This document shows positions 1-9,216 of a stretch of 64,000 nt of DNA, in pieces. Under the pieces are notes generated by a model. The model did no database searches and was not told the DNA's origin. It was given only the letters and a program-made list of their open reading frames with translations. The first letter of the stretch is position 1, and each line of letters begins with the position of its first letter. The DNA is from Bacillus sp. ISL-34 (GTDB lineage: Bacteria > Bacillota > Bacilli > Bacillales > DSM-1321), in the NCBI RefSeq assembly GCF_018613325.1, contig NZ_JAGGQJ010000002.1:1-64000 (forward strand), read 5' to 3'. The position numbers were made by a program, and so were the translations under genes.

Positions 1-156
1 TAAAATATTCACTAACTCAGTTAGTTTTGGTAACTGTTCAACTAAAGTGTTCAATGATTCCTGAACCTCAGGCTTTAATAATTGGTCCAGTACATCTAAT
101 TGTTTTTGGCGGGCATTAAGTTGTTCAGTTTGTGATTGGGTAATCGTTTCTGACAT
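1..156 (-). CDS. DUF1641 family protein (N-terminal part, runs off the window)
   Basis: Reading the minus strand from an ATG at 154-156 gives about 52 residues beginning MSETITQSQTEQLNARQ, then a helical stretch (LLKPEVQESLNTLVEQLPKL), before the window ends. This start resembles the YrhD-like DUF1641 proteins of Bacillus, which are usually encoded beside a formate-dehydrogenase-like gene; that neighbour would lie outside the window. A good Shine-Dalgarno (AAGGAGAA) precedes the ATG. The precise role of DUF1641 proteins is not established; a helper role for the formate dehydrogenase is inferred from gene order in relatives. Confidence 0.6.
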   Translation of the reverse strand, partial: MSETITQSQTEQLNARQKQLDVLDQLLKPEVQESLNTLVEQLPKLTELVNIL

Positions 157-477
157 ATCCAATTCTCCTTTGCAATACGCATTTTGTTGATGTAAATAGA
201 AAAACTTGTAAAATATTACACAATGTGTGGCAAGAAAAAATACTAACAAAAATGTAATAAAAGCTAAACTATAGTATATCCCTTTAGTGGCTTGAAAACA
301 GCTGATTTTTTAAAAAAGATTCATAAAATAATCTTTTCCTGCTTATTCGAAGAACGGATTCAAATGGAAGGCCCCATTCTTTACCTGAAATGGACGTTAA
401 GAGGGAGTCTCTCATGGTCGCCTGTCATACATATTTCCAGCTTGATTTGCCATCCTAAATGATGGAGGTGAAAAAAT
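157..477. other. intergenic region
   Basis: AT-rich stretch between the divergent DUF1641 gene and the next small gene. It must hold the promoter(s) of both, but I see no clear conserved operator or riboswitch. Confidence 0.4.
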
Positions 478-648
478 GTGACGGATTCAGAATCTAAACT
501 TACAGAAGAGAATGATGATAAGAAGCTTCATAAACTGGTTGGCAGTATGGAATATACTAAAGCACAACTATTGGAAGGTTTGAATGGAATTTCTGAAGTT
601 TACCTCAAAAACAGTGAGGAAGGCACATCGGAAACACCTGATAAATAA
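478..648 (+). CDS. small acidic hypothetical protein (56 aa)
   Basis: GTG start preceded by GGAGGTG at 464-470. The product is hydrophilic and highly charged (VTDSESKLTEENDDKKLHKL...), with no signal peptide or membrane segment. The middle (LVGSMEYTKAQLLEGLNGISE) could form amphipathic helices. I do not recognise a family. The strong ribosome binding site, clean stop and following hairpin support a real gene. Confidence 0.55.
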   Translation: MTDSESKLTEENDDKKLHKLVGSMEYTKAQLLEGLNGISEVYLKNSEEGTSETPDK

Positions 649-657
649 TCATGTTGT

Positions 658-685
658 GTAAGCATAGCGAACCGGTTATGCTTAC
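658..685 (+). terminator. hairpin after the small acidic gene
   Basis: Perfect 9-bp stem GTAAGCATA / TATGCTTAC with an 11-nt loop, ten bases after the stop codon. The T-run is weak, so efficiency is uncertain. Confidence 0.45.
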
Positions 686-895
686 TTAAAATATCAGAAA
701 CAACCGAAAAGGGAATGGCTTGAGGAAAGCATACAAAGCGTGGAAGATAAATTCGCCAAGGGCGAGCTGGATTGTCTCGATGTCATTCGCCAGTATGGTG
801 TCATCATCGATTATGCAACGAATAAAGTCCTGCCAGAATCAACAAAACAGTTCCGTGAATCCATGAAAACCCGTTCATTGGCTTATTGGAAGTAA
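668..895 (+). pseudogene. C-terminal relic of a hydantoinase B / acetone-carboxylase-type gene
   Basis: An open frame without a start codon encodes about 75 residues ending VIRQYGVIIDYATNKVLPESTKQFRESMKTR... then YWK. The run 'D-V-I-R-Q-Y-G-V-I-I' followed by short helices resembles the C-terminus of the HyuB/oxoprolinase family, where an ARxxYGVV-like segment closes the protein. The upstream half overlaps the preceding hairpin and is cut by a stop at 665, so this is a truncated remnant. The family assignment rests on a short stretch and is moderate at best. Confidence 0.45.
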
Positions 896-904
896 CGTGA
901 AAAA

Positions 905-926
905 GGTTCCGAAATCATTCGGAACC
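905..926 (+). terminator. hairpin after the hydantoinase relic
   Basis: Perfect 9-bp stem GGTTCCGAA / TTCGGAACC immediately after the relic. It has no T-run; a second, stronger terminator follows directly. Confidence 0.4.
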
Positions 927-931
927 CCTAA

Positions 932-977
932 CTGTAGACAAACTCGAAGTAAAGTGAGTTTGCCTGCAGTTTTTTTA
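932..977 (+). terminator. intrinsic terminator, repeated type
   Basis: CTGTAGACAAACTC pairs with GAGTTTGCCTGCAG, followed by eight Ts. Nearly the same stem recurs at 38103-38148, and part of it (GTTTGTCTACAG) at 61540-61550, so this is a dispersed terminator sequence in this genome. Confidence 0.8.
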
Positions 978-1203
978 TTTGAAAAAAGTTCATTTCAGTA
1001 ATCCGCTCCCTTTCCGCAAACTGTCTGCCAAGCCTCCTTGCCGCAAGCGTCTTTGGGGTCTTGGATAGACAGTTATTCGGCAGGTGTGTCGCAAATTTCT
1101 TCAATCTAATGAGGTTTAATACGTACAAAAATCATGGTACTGGATGGGAACATTCCGTACCATGATATTGTCAACAAAGTTTCTATCTGAATTTTTAAAA
1201 CAA

Positions 1204-1330
1204 TGTTGATTGGAACGGAAGGTACGAGACTCCTGCGGGAAAAGCGCGTCTAGAGGAGACCCCGCAGGCGCAAGCCGAGGAGGCTCCACGACCGCCCGCG
1301 GAAAGCGAGTGCCTAGAGCGGAAATCAACA
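1204..1330 (+). repeat. GC-rich dispersed palindromic repeat, copy A
   Basis: About 127 bp bounded by TGTTGATT and AATCAACA and much more GC-rich than its surroundings. It contains the blocks GAGACTCCTGCGGGA, GACCCCGCAGG, CCGCCCGCGGAAAGCGAG and AGCGGAAATCAAC, which pair internally. A second, slightly shorter copy lies inverted at 38170-38280. Similar repeats are widespread in Bacillaceae genomes; the function is unknown. Confidence 0.85.
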
Positions 1331-1360
1331 TCCAAATCGTGTAGGTTTTTGAAGACATTC

Positions 1361-1945
1361 TTAATGGAAGCCCATCAATTCCTTCACATGTTTACAATTA
1401 TCTTTCGAAGTGAGCATTTCCAAGAGCGTAAAGGCAACATCGAATGCAGTGGATGGATTGTAGGATGTTATGATATTGTCCGTGACGACAATCGGTTCAT
1501 TAACGACAATCGCCCCAAATTCTTTTAGCTGGCCCTGCCTCTTACTGGTTGGATGGTTGTACGTAGTGGCCTTTCTTCCATTCAATATCCCGCTTTTTCC
1601 TAGTGGGAGAGAACCTACACAAATGGTTGCTATGATTTTGTTCTTATTATGAAAATACTTGATCACATCAAGAAACCTCTGATCATAGGCATCCTCATAG
1701 AAACCGGCTTCTTCAAAACCTCCTGGAATGGCCAAAGCATCGAAGTCATCAAGGTTCACTTGATCGATGGTCAATTCTGGCTGTACGATGAAATTCCATG
1801 TGCATTTCAATTGTTCGTGAAGTCCCACCGTAACCAGATCAGTCGTACCATCACCCTCTAATTTATTCCAGCCCAATACATCTGTAAATACACTCGCTTC
1901 AACCGCTTCGAATCCATTGGATAGCAGCATCAATACTTTTTTCAT
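1361..1945 (-). CDS. DJ-1/PfpI family protein
   Basis: The 194-residue product is a single class-I glutamine-amidotransferase-like domain of the DJ-1/PfpI superfamily. It starts MKKVLMLLSNGFEAVEAS, where the Glu after the first strand matches the conserved acidic residue of DJ-1 proteins. The nucleophile elbow ATICVGSLPLG near residue 108 holds the reactive cysteine. The strand PGGFEEAGFYED supplies the usual PGG loop. Family members act as glyoxalase/deglycase-like or stress proteins; the substrate cannot be read from sequence. It is transcribed divergently from an Lrp-type regulator 135 bp away, a plausible regulator. Confidence 0.85.
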   Translation of the reverse strand: MKKVLMLLSNGFEAVEASVFTDVLGWNKLEGDGTTDLVTVGLHEQLKCTWNFIVQPELTIDQVNLDDFDALAIPGGFEEAGFYEDAYDQRFLDVIKYFHNKNKIIATICVGSLPLGKSGILNGRKATTYNHPTSKRQGQLKEFGAIVVNEPIVVTDNIITSYNPSTAFDVAFTLLEMLTSKDNCKHVKELMGFH

Positions 1946-2080
1946 AGCAGCATCCCCCTTATTTATATTTGTGTTTATTATATAAAAAGCAAATCCCTTA
2001 ATACATACGATTAATTACGTAATCATTTCAATTCAATTTATTTTATAATGTATTTAGACGAATTCTATTAATAATAAAAA

Positions 2081-2527
2081 GTGAGGGCGATTGAATTGGA
2101 TCGAACGGATAAAAAAATACTTTCCTTGCTTGAGAATAATGGTCGCATGTCCATGAAAGAACTGGCACATGAAGTTTCCTTAACGGCTCCAGCAACGAAA
2201 GAACGTGTGAATAAATTAGAGGAAAGCGGAGTTATAAAAGGTTATAAAACGGAAATATCCCTTGAAAAACTTGATAGAAGCATAACGGCATTCATATTAT
2301 TCGAAACGGATAGATGCAAAGACTTTTATCAATTTAGCTTGAACCATCCGGAAGTTCTGGAATGCCATCGGTTAGCCGGTCAATACAGTTATCTTATTAA
2401 AATAAGTACATTTTCCATGGAAACACTGGAAGACTTCGTCGATGAAGCCATTAAATATGGGAAATCGTCAACCCATCTGATATTTTCTTCCACATCAAAG
2501 AATGTACTTACAGGCGAGGAGATGTAA
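2081..2527 (+). CDS. Lrp/AsnC family transcriptional regulator
   Basis: The 148-residue product has the Lrp architecture: N-terminal winged helix-turn-helix (LDRTDKKILSLLENNGRMSMKELA..., recognition helix around TAPATKERVNKLEE) and a C-terminal RAM-type alpha/beta ligand domain (CHRLAGQYSYLIKI). It should bind DNA as a dimer or higher oligomer and sense an amino acid or related metabolite. The GTG at 2081 has no clear ribosome binding site; a TTG at 2096 preceded by GAGGGCG is an alternative start. Its position, divergent from the DJ-1/PfpI gene, suggests local regulation. Confidence 0.85.
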   Translation: MRAIELDRTDKKILSLLENNGRMSMKELAHEVSLTAPATKERVNKLEESGVIKGYKTEISLEKLDRSITAFILFETDRCKDFYQFSLNHPEVLECHRLAGQYSYLIKISTFSMETLEDFVDEAIKYGKSSTHLIFSSTSKNVLTGEEM

Positions 2528-2654
2528 CCGGCTTTAACCCATTTACTTTCCAACTTTTTATATATGACCAACTAGCAGGAAAAAGCTCCACCAATATAGA
2601 AAGTAATTAGTAACAAAAATCACAGTTGGAAGTTCAAAAAGGGAGTGGGGAAGA

Positions 2655-3485
2655 GTGAGTTTTGTTTATGAGGAAGAAAAAATCATGGAATTCCTTTTGC
2701 AGAATAAAAGTGAGTTTGAAGAATATCTTTTATCAGCAGCAGTCAATGTCAGGGATAAAATCGAAGAAATCCTGCTGATTGGAAATGTCGACCTTTTGAA
2801 TAATGCACATAAGCTAATCCGTTATATAGTGGAACAGAATGAAACGGATATGATTACCTTTGCCGAAAAAGAGGGAGTTACGTGGGCCACCCACTCCTTG
2901 ACGCTTTCATTCAAGCTTGAATGGATTCAGGCCCTCCGCAGAACGCTTTGGACCTTTCTGTATAAGTTTGAACAAGAAAAGAAAGCGTTTATTGAGGATT
3001 CCATGGTCTTTTTTGAATTAGAGAAAATAGTGAATGAAAAGGTCGATGTATTTCTTAAATCCTTTTTCGTCAGTTACTCCGATTACAAAGACAAATTGAT
3101 TCTGGCTCAGCAAAACTTGGTGGAAAATCTATCCGTTCCGATCATTCCCATCACTTCCACCACCTGTGTCCTTCCGTTAATTGGGACAATCGATAATTCA
3201 CGTATACAGATAATCGAGGAAAAAGTATTGATGGAGATAGGTAAACTGCGGATACAGACCTTGATCTTGGATTTATCCGGTATCATCGAAATGGAAGTTG
3301 AAATGATCAATGATTTGTTGAAAATCCTCGATGGAACGGCAATGATGGGATGTAAAGCTGTGGTGACTGGATTACGCCCTGAAGTGGTAACGAAAATGAT
3401 CCGTTCAGGGGTTCAGATCGATAATAGAGCAGAAACAAAGGGTACACTGCAGCAGGCCCTGAAGGACTATCTTGTAGTCACCTAA
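2655..3485 (+). CDS. RsbR-type STAS-domain stressosome protein
   Basis: The 276-residue product has an alpha-helical, globin-like N-terminal region (to about residue 150) and a C-terminal STAS domain beginning near VPIIPITSTTCVLPLIGTID. The segment LILDLSGI carries a Ser at the position where STAS antagonists of the RsbR/RsbS family are phosphorylated by RsbT. This layout fits RsbR paralogues, which sense stress within the stressosome and lead to general stress factor SigB activation. The start is GTG at 2655 after a purine-rich GGGAGTGGGGAAGA stretch. It stands alone, not in an rsb operon, as is usual for RsbR paralogues. Confidence 0.8.
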   Translation: MSFVYEEEKIMEFLLQNKSEFEEYLLSAAVNVRDKIEEILLIGNVDLLNNAHKLIRYIVEQNETDMITFAEKEGVTWATHSLTLSFKLEWIQALRRTLWTFLYKFEQEKKAFIEDSMVFFELEKIVNEKVDVFLKSFFVSYSDYKDKLILAQQNLVENLSVPIIPITSTTCVLPLIGTIDNSRIQIIEEKVLMEIGKLRIQTLILDLSGIIEMEVEMINDLLKILDGTAMMGCKAVVTGLRPEVVTKMIRSGVQIDNRAETKGTLQQALKDYLVVT

Positions 3486-3495
3486 TCGTGAAGTG

Positions 3496-3524
3496 AAGTC
3501 GCCATGTTGTGGTGACTTTTTTTT
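3496..3524 (+). terminator. terminator of the RsbR-like gene
   Basis: Stem AAGTCGCCA / TGGTGACTT with a 5-nt loop, followed by a run of Ts. Confidence 0.8.
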
Positions 3525-4361
3525 GTAGGTAATTTGGAATATTGAGGAAATTTTTTTGCTGTTTTTTTCGACTCGAATAAGTAGATATGTATAGAAATTG
3601 ACGTACAACGATACATTTATTCATTATAAGTACAAACTTTTACTGATTCTCGAAATGTAGGTATGTAGGAAACTAGGGAGATCACAGTAGATCAAGATCA
3701 ACGGATCGTTTGTAGGTGTAAAAAATTCCTAATGAAGGTTAGCCTGAAGTAGGTTAACTTTTTTATTAATCGTTAAGTAGCGGCCGACTATCCGCAAACA
3801 CCCTCATTCTATATGGTTTAAGATCCACTTCTGAATCTCCATCTTCTAAAAAAAACTTTGTGCCGACTTCTTCCCCTTACATTCCAACCAATAACACCTT
3901 TCTATAATTATAGCGAACTTTCTTTCTCACTTGATGCATAAAAAAACAACTTGTAAGTCACTAAAGAAAAGCAAAATCATGAGTTTCTTAAATGGAAACG
4001 CAAAAATCATTATTGAAACAACGTTTGAACTTTTTACTTATATAATGATTTTCATGAAGTTGAATCAAATACATGCAACCTTTCTTGTTCCTTTCCCTAT
4101 CTCGATAACTTAGGAAACTCATTTTTATTGAAAGTCGCAAATATTCTAGTGATTGGCATCTTGTATGTATTAAAGGCATTGGGTAGCTTCGATATTTATG
4201 CAGCAGCCTATAAACCTACAACAGGAGGAATGGAGATGGTGAAAAAATAAGAGGTATGTTCATAGTTTTAAGGTCTTAGGAGAGGGATTCAAGAAAGATA
4301 TTGTAGCAACTTCATTTATAGGCATTTAAATCTTCATAAAAATTAAAGGGGAATTGAAAAA
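3525..4361. other. long intergenic region with one hairpin and a possible membrane-protein relic
   Basis: No convincing gene. A second terminator-like hairpin lies at 3736-3764 (GTTAGCCT / AGGTTAAC then Ts). From about 4083 to 4250 the plus strand stays open and reads like the tail of a membrane protein (VANILVIGILYVLKALGSFD... ending GGMEMVKK) but has no start, so it is at best a remnant. The promoter of the WxL operon should lie in the last 200 bases. Confidence 0.4.
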
Positions 4362-5051
4362 ATGAATTTGAAAAAAGTTTTATTTAAAGGAATGGCAGCA
4401 ACAGCCTTGCTAGTATTCGTGACACCTACATTTGCAAGCGCGGTTGATCCAACTGAAGTATTAGGAAGTGAAAGCGGTAAAGGAGCCACTTCTCATGGCC
4501 ATATCACAATAACGCCAGCAGATGAAACAACAGGTCCAACTGACCCGATCGTTCCTAGTGAACCGGATGGGGAAACAGGAAATACAGGGGCGTTAACAAT
4601 TGATAATGTCTCGCCTTTAGAATTTAATACCCACCAATTATCCGGTGGAGCTGTGGAATATTCAACAACTGCAAAAAATCCAAACGTTCAAATTACGGAT
4701 ATTCGTGGTACTGGTGCTGGCTGGACATTACAGGTGTCAACTTCACCATTCAAGGATCAAACTGATGAAACGAAGATTCTAAAAGGTGCTTCTGTTACAC
4801 TTCCAATCGGAACTGCAGTTACAACTCCAGGAAATGTTTCACCTGCACCAGAACTAAGGGCAGTACAATTAGGTACTGATTCTGCAGTAACTACACCACA
4901 AATCCTTATGACTGCTGAAAAATTAAAAGGAATGGGAACGTGGGTGGATCAATTTGAACCAAGCAGCTTGAAAATAAATGTTCCTGCAGGAAACTTAGCT
5001 GGAGAGTATGTCTCAACATTAACTTGGAGTCTCTTGGATGCACCACAATAA
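4362..5051 (+). CDS. WxL domain surface protein
   Basis: The 229-residue secreted protein has a signal peptide (MNLKKVLFKGMAATALLVFV..., likely cut after ASA), a Thr/Pro/Gly-rich spacer with repeated DP and PSEPDGETGNTG runs, and a WxL domain. The WxL signature is visible as GAGWTLQVS in the middle and YVSTLTWSLLDAP at the very C-terminus. WxL domains bind non-covalently to peptidoglycan in Gram-positive bacteria. A ribosome binding site (AAAGGGGAATTG) precedes the ATG. It is the first of four linked genes with the same theme. Confidence 0.9.
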   Translation: MNLKKVLFKGMAATALLVFVTPTFASAVDPTEVLGSESGKGATSHGHITITPADETTGPTDPIVPSEPDGETGNTGALTIDNVSPLEFNTHQLSGGAVEYSTTAKNPNVQITDIRGTGAGWTLQVSTSPFKDQTDETKILKGASVTLPIGTAVTTPGNVSPAPELRAVQLGTDSAVTTPQILMTAEKLKGMGTWVDQFEPSSLKINVPAGNLAGEYVSTLTWSLLDAPQ

Positions 5052-5076
5052 TAAAAAAAACCATGAGGTGAGGAAG

Positions 5077-5772
5077 ATGAAAGCAATCACCCTGTCAATA
5101 GTAGGAAGTGTGATACTGGTTGGAATGATCTTTTCGACAAATTCAGCCGAAGCAGCTGTCGTGAATAGCGCTATTTCCAAAAATTACATTAATTTTATTG
5201 CGGATGAGGGTATTACCAAACCGGTAGATCCTGCTAATCCAGACAACCAAGCTCTACCGAGTCCGATTGATCCTATAGATCCAGACAATGGCGGAACGGG
5301 AAATAGTGGATCTTTAACTTTGGACTATGTCTCCAACATCCATTTTGGAACACAAAAAATTATGAGTGGGAACACTACATATAACGCAAATAATAAAGAT
5401 CCCTATGTACAAGTTTCAGATAAACGCGGAACGGGTGAAGGATGGGCTTTGACAGCAAAGGCTTCTGAATTAAAAATTAGCACTGGGGAACCTTTACAGG
5501 GTGCTGAGTTAACATTCAAAAATGGACAAGTAAAATCACAATCATCAAATGTTTCTGAACCGCCAACGGCTTATGACGTTACATTTGATAACCGTGATTC
5601 AAAAAAATTCATGGATGCACCTTTAGAAACTGGCCGTGGAACATGGCTGGACGTATTTTCAGGTTCTGACGGCGATAATAGTAATGTGCAACTAAAAGTT
5701 TTGGCTGGTTCAGCTGAAGCCGAAAGTTACAGTGGTACCGTAACATGGGAGTTAACCAACGCACCTAGCTAA
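5077..5772 (+). CDS. second WxL domain surface protein
   Basis: The product is about 231 residues: a signal peptide (MKAITLSIVGSVILVGMIFST...SAEA), a Pro/Asp-rich linker (repeats of PxDPxNPDN type) and a C-terminal WxL domain with EGWALTAKAS and YSGTVTWELTNAPS. The ATG at 5077 is chosen because GAGGTGAGGAAG sits just upstream; an upstream in-frame ATG at 5038 overlaps the previous gene and would put 13 charged residues before the signal peptide. It is a paralogue of the preceding protein and lies 25 bp after it in the same operon. Confidence 0.9.
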   Translation: MKAITLSIVGSVILVGMIFSTNSAEAAVVNSAISKNYINFIADEGITKPVDPANPDNQALPSPIDPIDPDNGGTGNSGSLTLDYVSNIHFGTQKIMSGNTTYNANNKDPYVQVSDKRGTGEGWALTAKASELKISTGEPLQGAELTFKNGQVKSQSSNVSEPPTAYDVTFDNRDSKKFMDAPLETGRGTWLDVFSGSDGDNSNVQLKVLAGSAEAESYSGTVTWELTNAPS

Positions 5773-5867
5773 ATACTCAATAAATAGAGCTTGGCTTTAT
5801 AAGAAATTATGTAAGCCAAGTTCCATTTATATATATCACATCATGTTGAAACTAGAGGGGGATATAG

Positions 5868-6887
5868 ATGAAAAATGGGTTCTTTATTTTGATGATGTCC
5901 TTATTGATTGGATTAGGAATCATTTCGCAAAATGAAACAGCCTTTGCTGGAACCATGGAATATTCAATCAAAGCCAATATTCCAAAAAACCAAATCAATA
6001 AGAAGTTGACTTATTTTGACTTGTACATGAAACCGGGGGCCGAACAAACGATATCTTTAACAGTGAAAAATAACTCGAGTGAAAAAATCGACTTAATGAT
6101 TGAACCGAATACAGCCGTAACCAATCAAAATGGAGTGATTGATTACAGTAAAAATAATCATAAAAAGGATAGTTCATTAAAGTATGCATTAACTGATCTC
6201 ATTTCTCCAAAACAAAAAGTAACGTTAAAAGGAAATCAAACGAAAAAAGTGCCTTTTACGATTCAAATGCCAGATGAATCATTTGATGGAGTGATTTTGG
6301 GTGGATTCTATGTGTATGAAATAAATCAAGGAGACAAAAAACAAGAAAATGATAATGTTCAAATCAACAATGAATTTTCGTATGTGATTGGTGTCAAATT
6401 GACCGAAACGGATAAAAGGGTAAAACCTAATCTGAAGTTAAATAAAGTTCAAGCAGGGTTGATGAACTATCGCACAGTGGTGACTGCGAATCTACAAAAC
6501 ACGGAAGCTGTGATTGTGAATAACTTGGAAGTAAATGCTCGAATTACGAAAGAAGGAAAAAGGAAGATGCTTCACTCAGCAGAGAAAAGTGACGTATCCA
6601 TGGCCCCGAATTCTAATTTCGATTTCCCTATTAGCTGGGATAACCAAGCGTTAGAGCCTGGCAAATATCATATATATATAACGGCAAAAGACGGCGATCA
6701 AACCTGGAAATTTGACAAAATGTTTGAGATTAAAGGTGATGATTCAAAGAAATTAAATAAAGAAGCAGTTGAATTGGAAAAAGACTATACACTTATTTTT
6801 GTAGGAATCGGCGTGCTAATTGCGGTATTAATCATACTGATTAATATTCTACTAAGAAGGAAAAAAAGCGGGGAAAAGAATGAATAA
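5868..6887 (+). CDS. DUF916/DUF3324-type membrane-anchored partner of WxL proteins
   Basis: The 339-residue product has an N-terminal signal peptide, two beta-rich domains and a C-terminal membrane anchor (LIFVGIGVLIAVLIILINILL) followed by the basic tail RRKKSG. The first domain (MEYSIKANIPKNQINKKLTYFDLYMKPG... with IMLTVKN-like strands) and the second (PNLKLNKVQAGLMNYRTVVTANLQN) match the paired DUF916 and DUF3324 domains found next to WxL genes, described as peptidoglycan-binding and host/partner-binding modules. It likely anchors a WxL complex at the cell surface. Its stop overlaps the start of the next gene by 8 bases, indicating translational coupling. Confidence 0.88.
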   Translation: MKNGFFILMMSLLIGLGIISQNETAFAGTMEYSIKANIPKNQINKKLTYFDLYMKPGAEQTISLTVKNNSSEKIDLMIEPNTAVTNQNGVIDYSKNNHKKDSSLKYALTDLISPKQKVTLKGNQTKKVPFTIQMPDESFDGVILGGFYVYEINQGDKKQENDNVQINNEFSYVIGVKLTETDKRVKPNLKLNKVQAGLMNYRTVVTANLQNTEAVIVNNLEVNARITKEGKRKMLHSAEKSDVSMAPNSNFDFPISWDNQALEPGKYHIYITAKDGDQTWKFDKMFEIKGDDSKKLNKEAVELEKDYTLIFVGIGVLIAVLIILINILLRRKKSGEKNE

Positions 6888-9216
6888 GAGTAAGATATTT
6901 ACTAGAATCACTTTCTCATTTCTCATTATTATTGGCTTATTTTTTTCAAGTCTTCAAAGGCTGGGGCCAGTGGACATTCAAGTGGAGGCAGCCGGTCCAG
7001 TAGAAGATAATCCTCCATCCAGTATTATTTTGGATGGTCTATTTACCACTCCATCAACAGGGTCAAATAGCTCCATCATTAACAGTCAACTGGTTTCAAT
7101 AACCCCTGGAACCGTAAGTCAAAAGGGGGCAATTTGGTCAATCGACGATCTTAAAATGGATTTAACCAAAGATTTTACAGCATCTATGTATTTGTATTTT
7201 GGGAATAATGGGGCTAATGCAGCAGATGGTATGGCATTTGTGATGCATAATGATTCAAGAGGTGTAAATGCTATAGCAAAATCTGGGTCAAGCTTGGGGG
7301 TTTGGGCAGACGAAGGCTATAATGAATCGAAAACATCGGGCATTCAAAATAGTTTTGCTGTTGAGTTTGATACCTATAAAAATGATGGTGATAATAGTTA
7401 TTTTGATACTAATGTTAACGATGACCATGTTGCATGGGGTTACCCAGGGAAAGCCGATACTTATATAGATTATTCCTTTGGTGTTTGGCCAGTACAAAGT
7501 AATAGGAGAACCATGAAACATAATAACGTAGATGGCAATACTGGCGTACAGTATCCTGGTCTGTTATCAAATGGTACATGGCGTAAATTCGAAGTGACAT
7601 GGGATGCTGCAAAACAAGCACTTACGTATCAATTAGAAGGATTAAATGCGGTTACTGTTGCTGTAAATGCACAAGATGTTTTTGGCTCTACAAAAGTTTA
7701 TTGGGGATTCACTGGTTCAACAGGTCCTACTTACAAGCAAACCAATCGTGTCACTTTTGATAAAATACCGGCTTTAGTAAATGCAGAAGTTGAGCAAACG
7801 ATAACTAGACAGGATGATTCTGTTGTTGGAGAGGGCTCTTCAGTTTTTAAAGGTGATGTATTAACCTATACGCTTTATTCGAAATATAACGGTGGTTTAC
7901 AAAATTGGAAAAATATCATCTTGAACATGGTCTTGAATGATCATGTTACGTTTATCCCAGGCTCTATGACATTGACAACCCCTGGTGAGTCTGCAGCATT
8001 AGATGATACTTCGTGGTCAGGGCAATCCTTGGCACTTAGTATTCCAAATATGAATTCCACTCAAAATGTAGCGACCGTCTCTTTTCAAGTGAAAGTCAAT
8101 GCAACAACGGAAGCTACCTCAGTTACTGAAACAGCTAGGTTTAATGGAGATAACTTGGTGATTGATACCAATTCAATTGATTATGTCATCCAGCCTAATC
8201 AAGCACCAGAAGTAGCAATAAATGATGCTGGCCCTGTTTACGTATCCGAAGGTGAAGATTATGAAGTGACAGGAACTTGGAAAGACAGTGATAATTCTAA
8301 AGGCACTTTTTACTATGAATTGAATTCAGAGGAAATCCAATCTGAAGAAAAAGAGAAAGATGTGTCTTCCGATAGTGCCGACTGGAGTTTTCTCCTTTCA
8401 AAAGACCAATTACATATGGGGGAAAACACTTTTGAAGTGTATGTAACGGATGAAAATGGAGGAAAGTCCAATGTAGCAACGCTACAAATCATTGTTTTAG
8501 AACCGCCATCTCTTACACTGGTTGATGCTGATACGGAAATACCTATTGATTTAGGAAGTGGCTATACAATAAAAGGGACATGGAGTGATGCAGATAGTGA
8601 CAAAGTGGATCTATACTATGTGCTGGATAAAGGTGAGCCAATTACATTTGCATCTGGTTCAGCAAATGTTGCTGATAAAGGGGAAGAAGTCAGCTACGAG
8701 TATACCATTCCAGCAGATCAATTATCAGTAGGGACACATGCTGTAAATGTTTATAGTGTGGATGATACTGGTAGACAATCGAACGTGGAAAAACTCACCT
8801 TGAACGTCATTGGACAAGTTAGTTTCACCAATGTTGCTACGGATGTTAGTTTTGTAGACATGGAGATTCCTAATCAAGCGACATTTGCAAAACGAAATGC
8901 CGATTGGGATATTCGCGTGAAGGATACTCGTGGTACCGGTAGTTCGTGGCGGCTGACGGCTACTTTAAGTGAAGATTTTTCTGATGGAGCTGGACATTAT
9001 TTATTAGATGCCTTAACTTTTGTTGATAAATTTGGAAAAGAAGAAAAAATGGTACTAGGAGTTGCCATGAATGTTTTTGAACATACAACCAAAAGTATGG
9101 ATGAGATATCCATACATTGGCGAGAAAATCAGGGAATATTATTAAAAATGGAACCTTTTGTCTATATAGGTGATTATAAGGGGAGGATTAAATGGGATTT
9201 AGTGGATGCGCCATGA
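6880..9216 (+). CDS. L-type lectin-domain WxL surface adhesin
   Basis: The 778-residue secreted protein starts with a signal peptide, followed by a legume-lectin-like domain (about residues 45-300). Visible lectin features are DGMAFVMHND, SGIQNSFAVEFDTYKN and GVQYPGLL...GTWRKFEVTWD. A DUF11/Ig-like region follows (VEQTITRQDDSVVGEG...), then two tandem Ig-like repeats (PEVAINDAGPVYVSEGEDYEV... and PSLTLVDADTEIPIDLGSG...), and a C-terminal WxL domain (GSSWRLTATLSE ... YKGRIKWDLVDAP). It probably binds a glycan through the lectin domain and the wall through WxL. It is the last gene of the WxL operon. Confidence 0.88.
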   Translation: MNKSKIFTRITFSFLIIIGLFFSSLQRLGPVDIQVEAAGPVEDNPPSSIILDGLFTTPSTGSNSSIINSQLVSITPGTVSQKGAIWSIDDLKMDLTKDFTASMYLYFGNNGANAADGMAFVMHNDSRGVNAIAKSGSSLGVWADEGYNESKTSGIQNSFAVEFDTYKNDGDNSYFDTNVNDDHVAWGYPGKADTYIDYSFGVWPVQSNRRTMKHNNVDGNTGVQYPGLLSNGTWRKFEVTWDAAKQALTYQLEGLNAVTVAVNAQDVFGSTKVYWGFTGSTGPTYKQTNRVTFDKIPALVNAEVEQTITRQDDSVVGEGSSVFKGDVLTYTLYSKYNGGLQNWKNIILNMVLNDHVTFIPGSMTLTTPGESAALDDTSWSGQSLALSIPNMNSTQNVATVSFQVKVNATTEATSVTETARFNGDNLVIDTNSIDYVIQPNQAPEVAINDAGPVYVSEGEDYEVTGTWKDSDNSKGTFYYELNSEEIQSEEKEKDVSSDSADWSFLLSKDQLHMGENTFEVYVTDENGGKSNVATLQIIVLEPPSLTLVDADTEIPIDLGSGYTIKGTWSDADSDKVDLYYVLDKGEPITFASGSANVADKGEEVSYEYTIPADQLSVGTHAVNVYSVDDTGRQSNVEKLTLNVIGQVSFTNVATDVSFVDMEIPNQATFAKRNADWDIRVKDTRGTGSSWRLTATLSEDFSDGAGHYLLDALTFVDKFGKEEKMVLGVAMNVFEHTTKSMDEISIHWRENQGILLKMEPFVYIGDYKGRIKWDLVDAP

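Noticed and set aside
3931..4113. 60-residue plus-strand ORF
   Set aside because: Composition of random AT-rich translation, no ribosome binding site; the inverted GAGTTTCTTA/TAGGAAACTC pair around it is probably chance.
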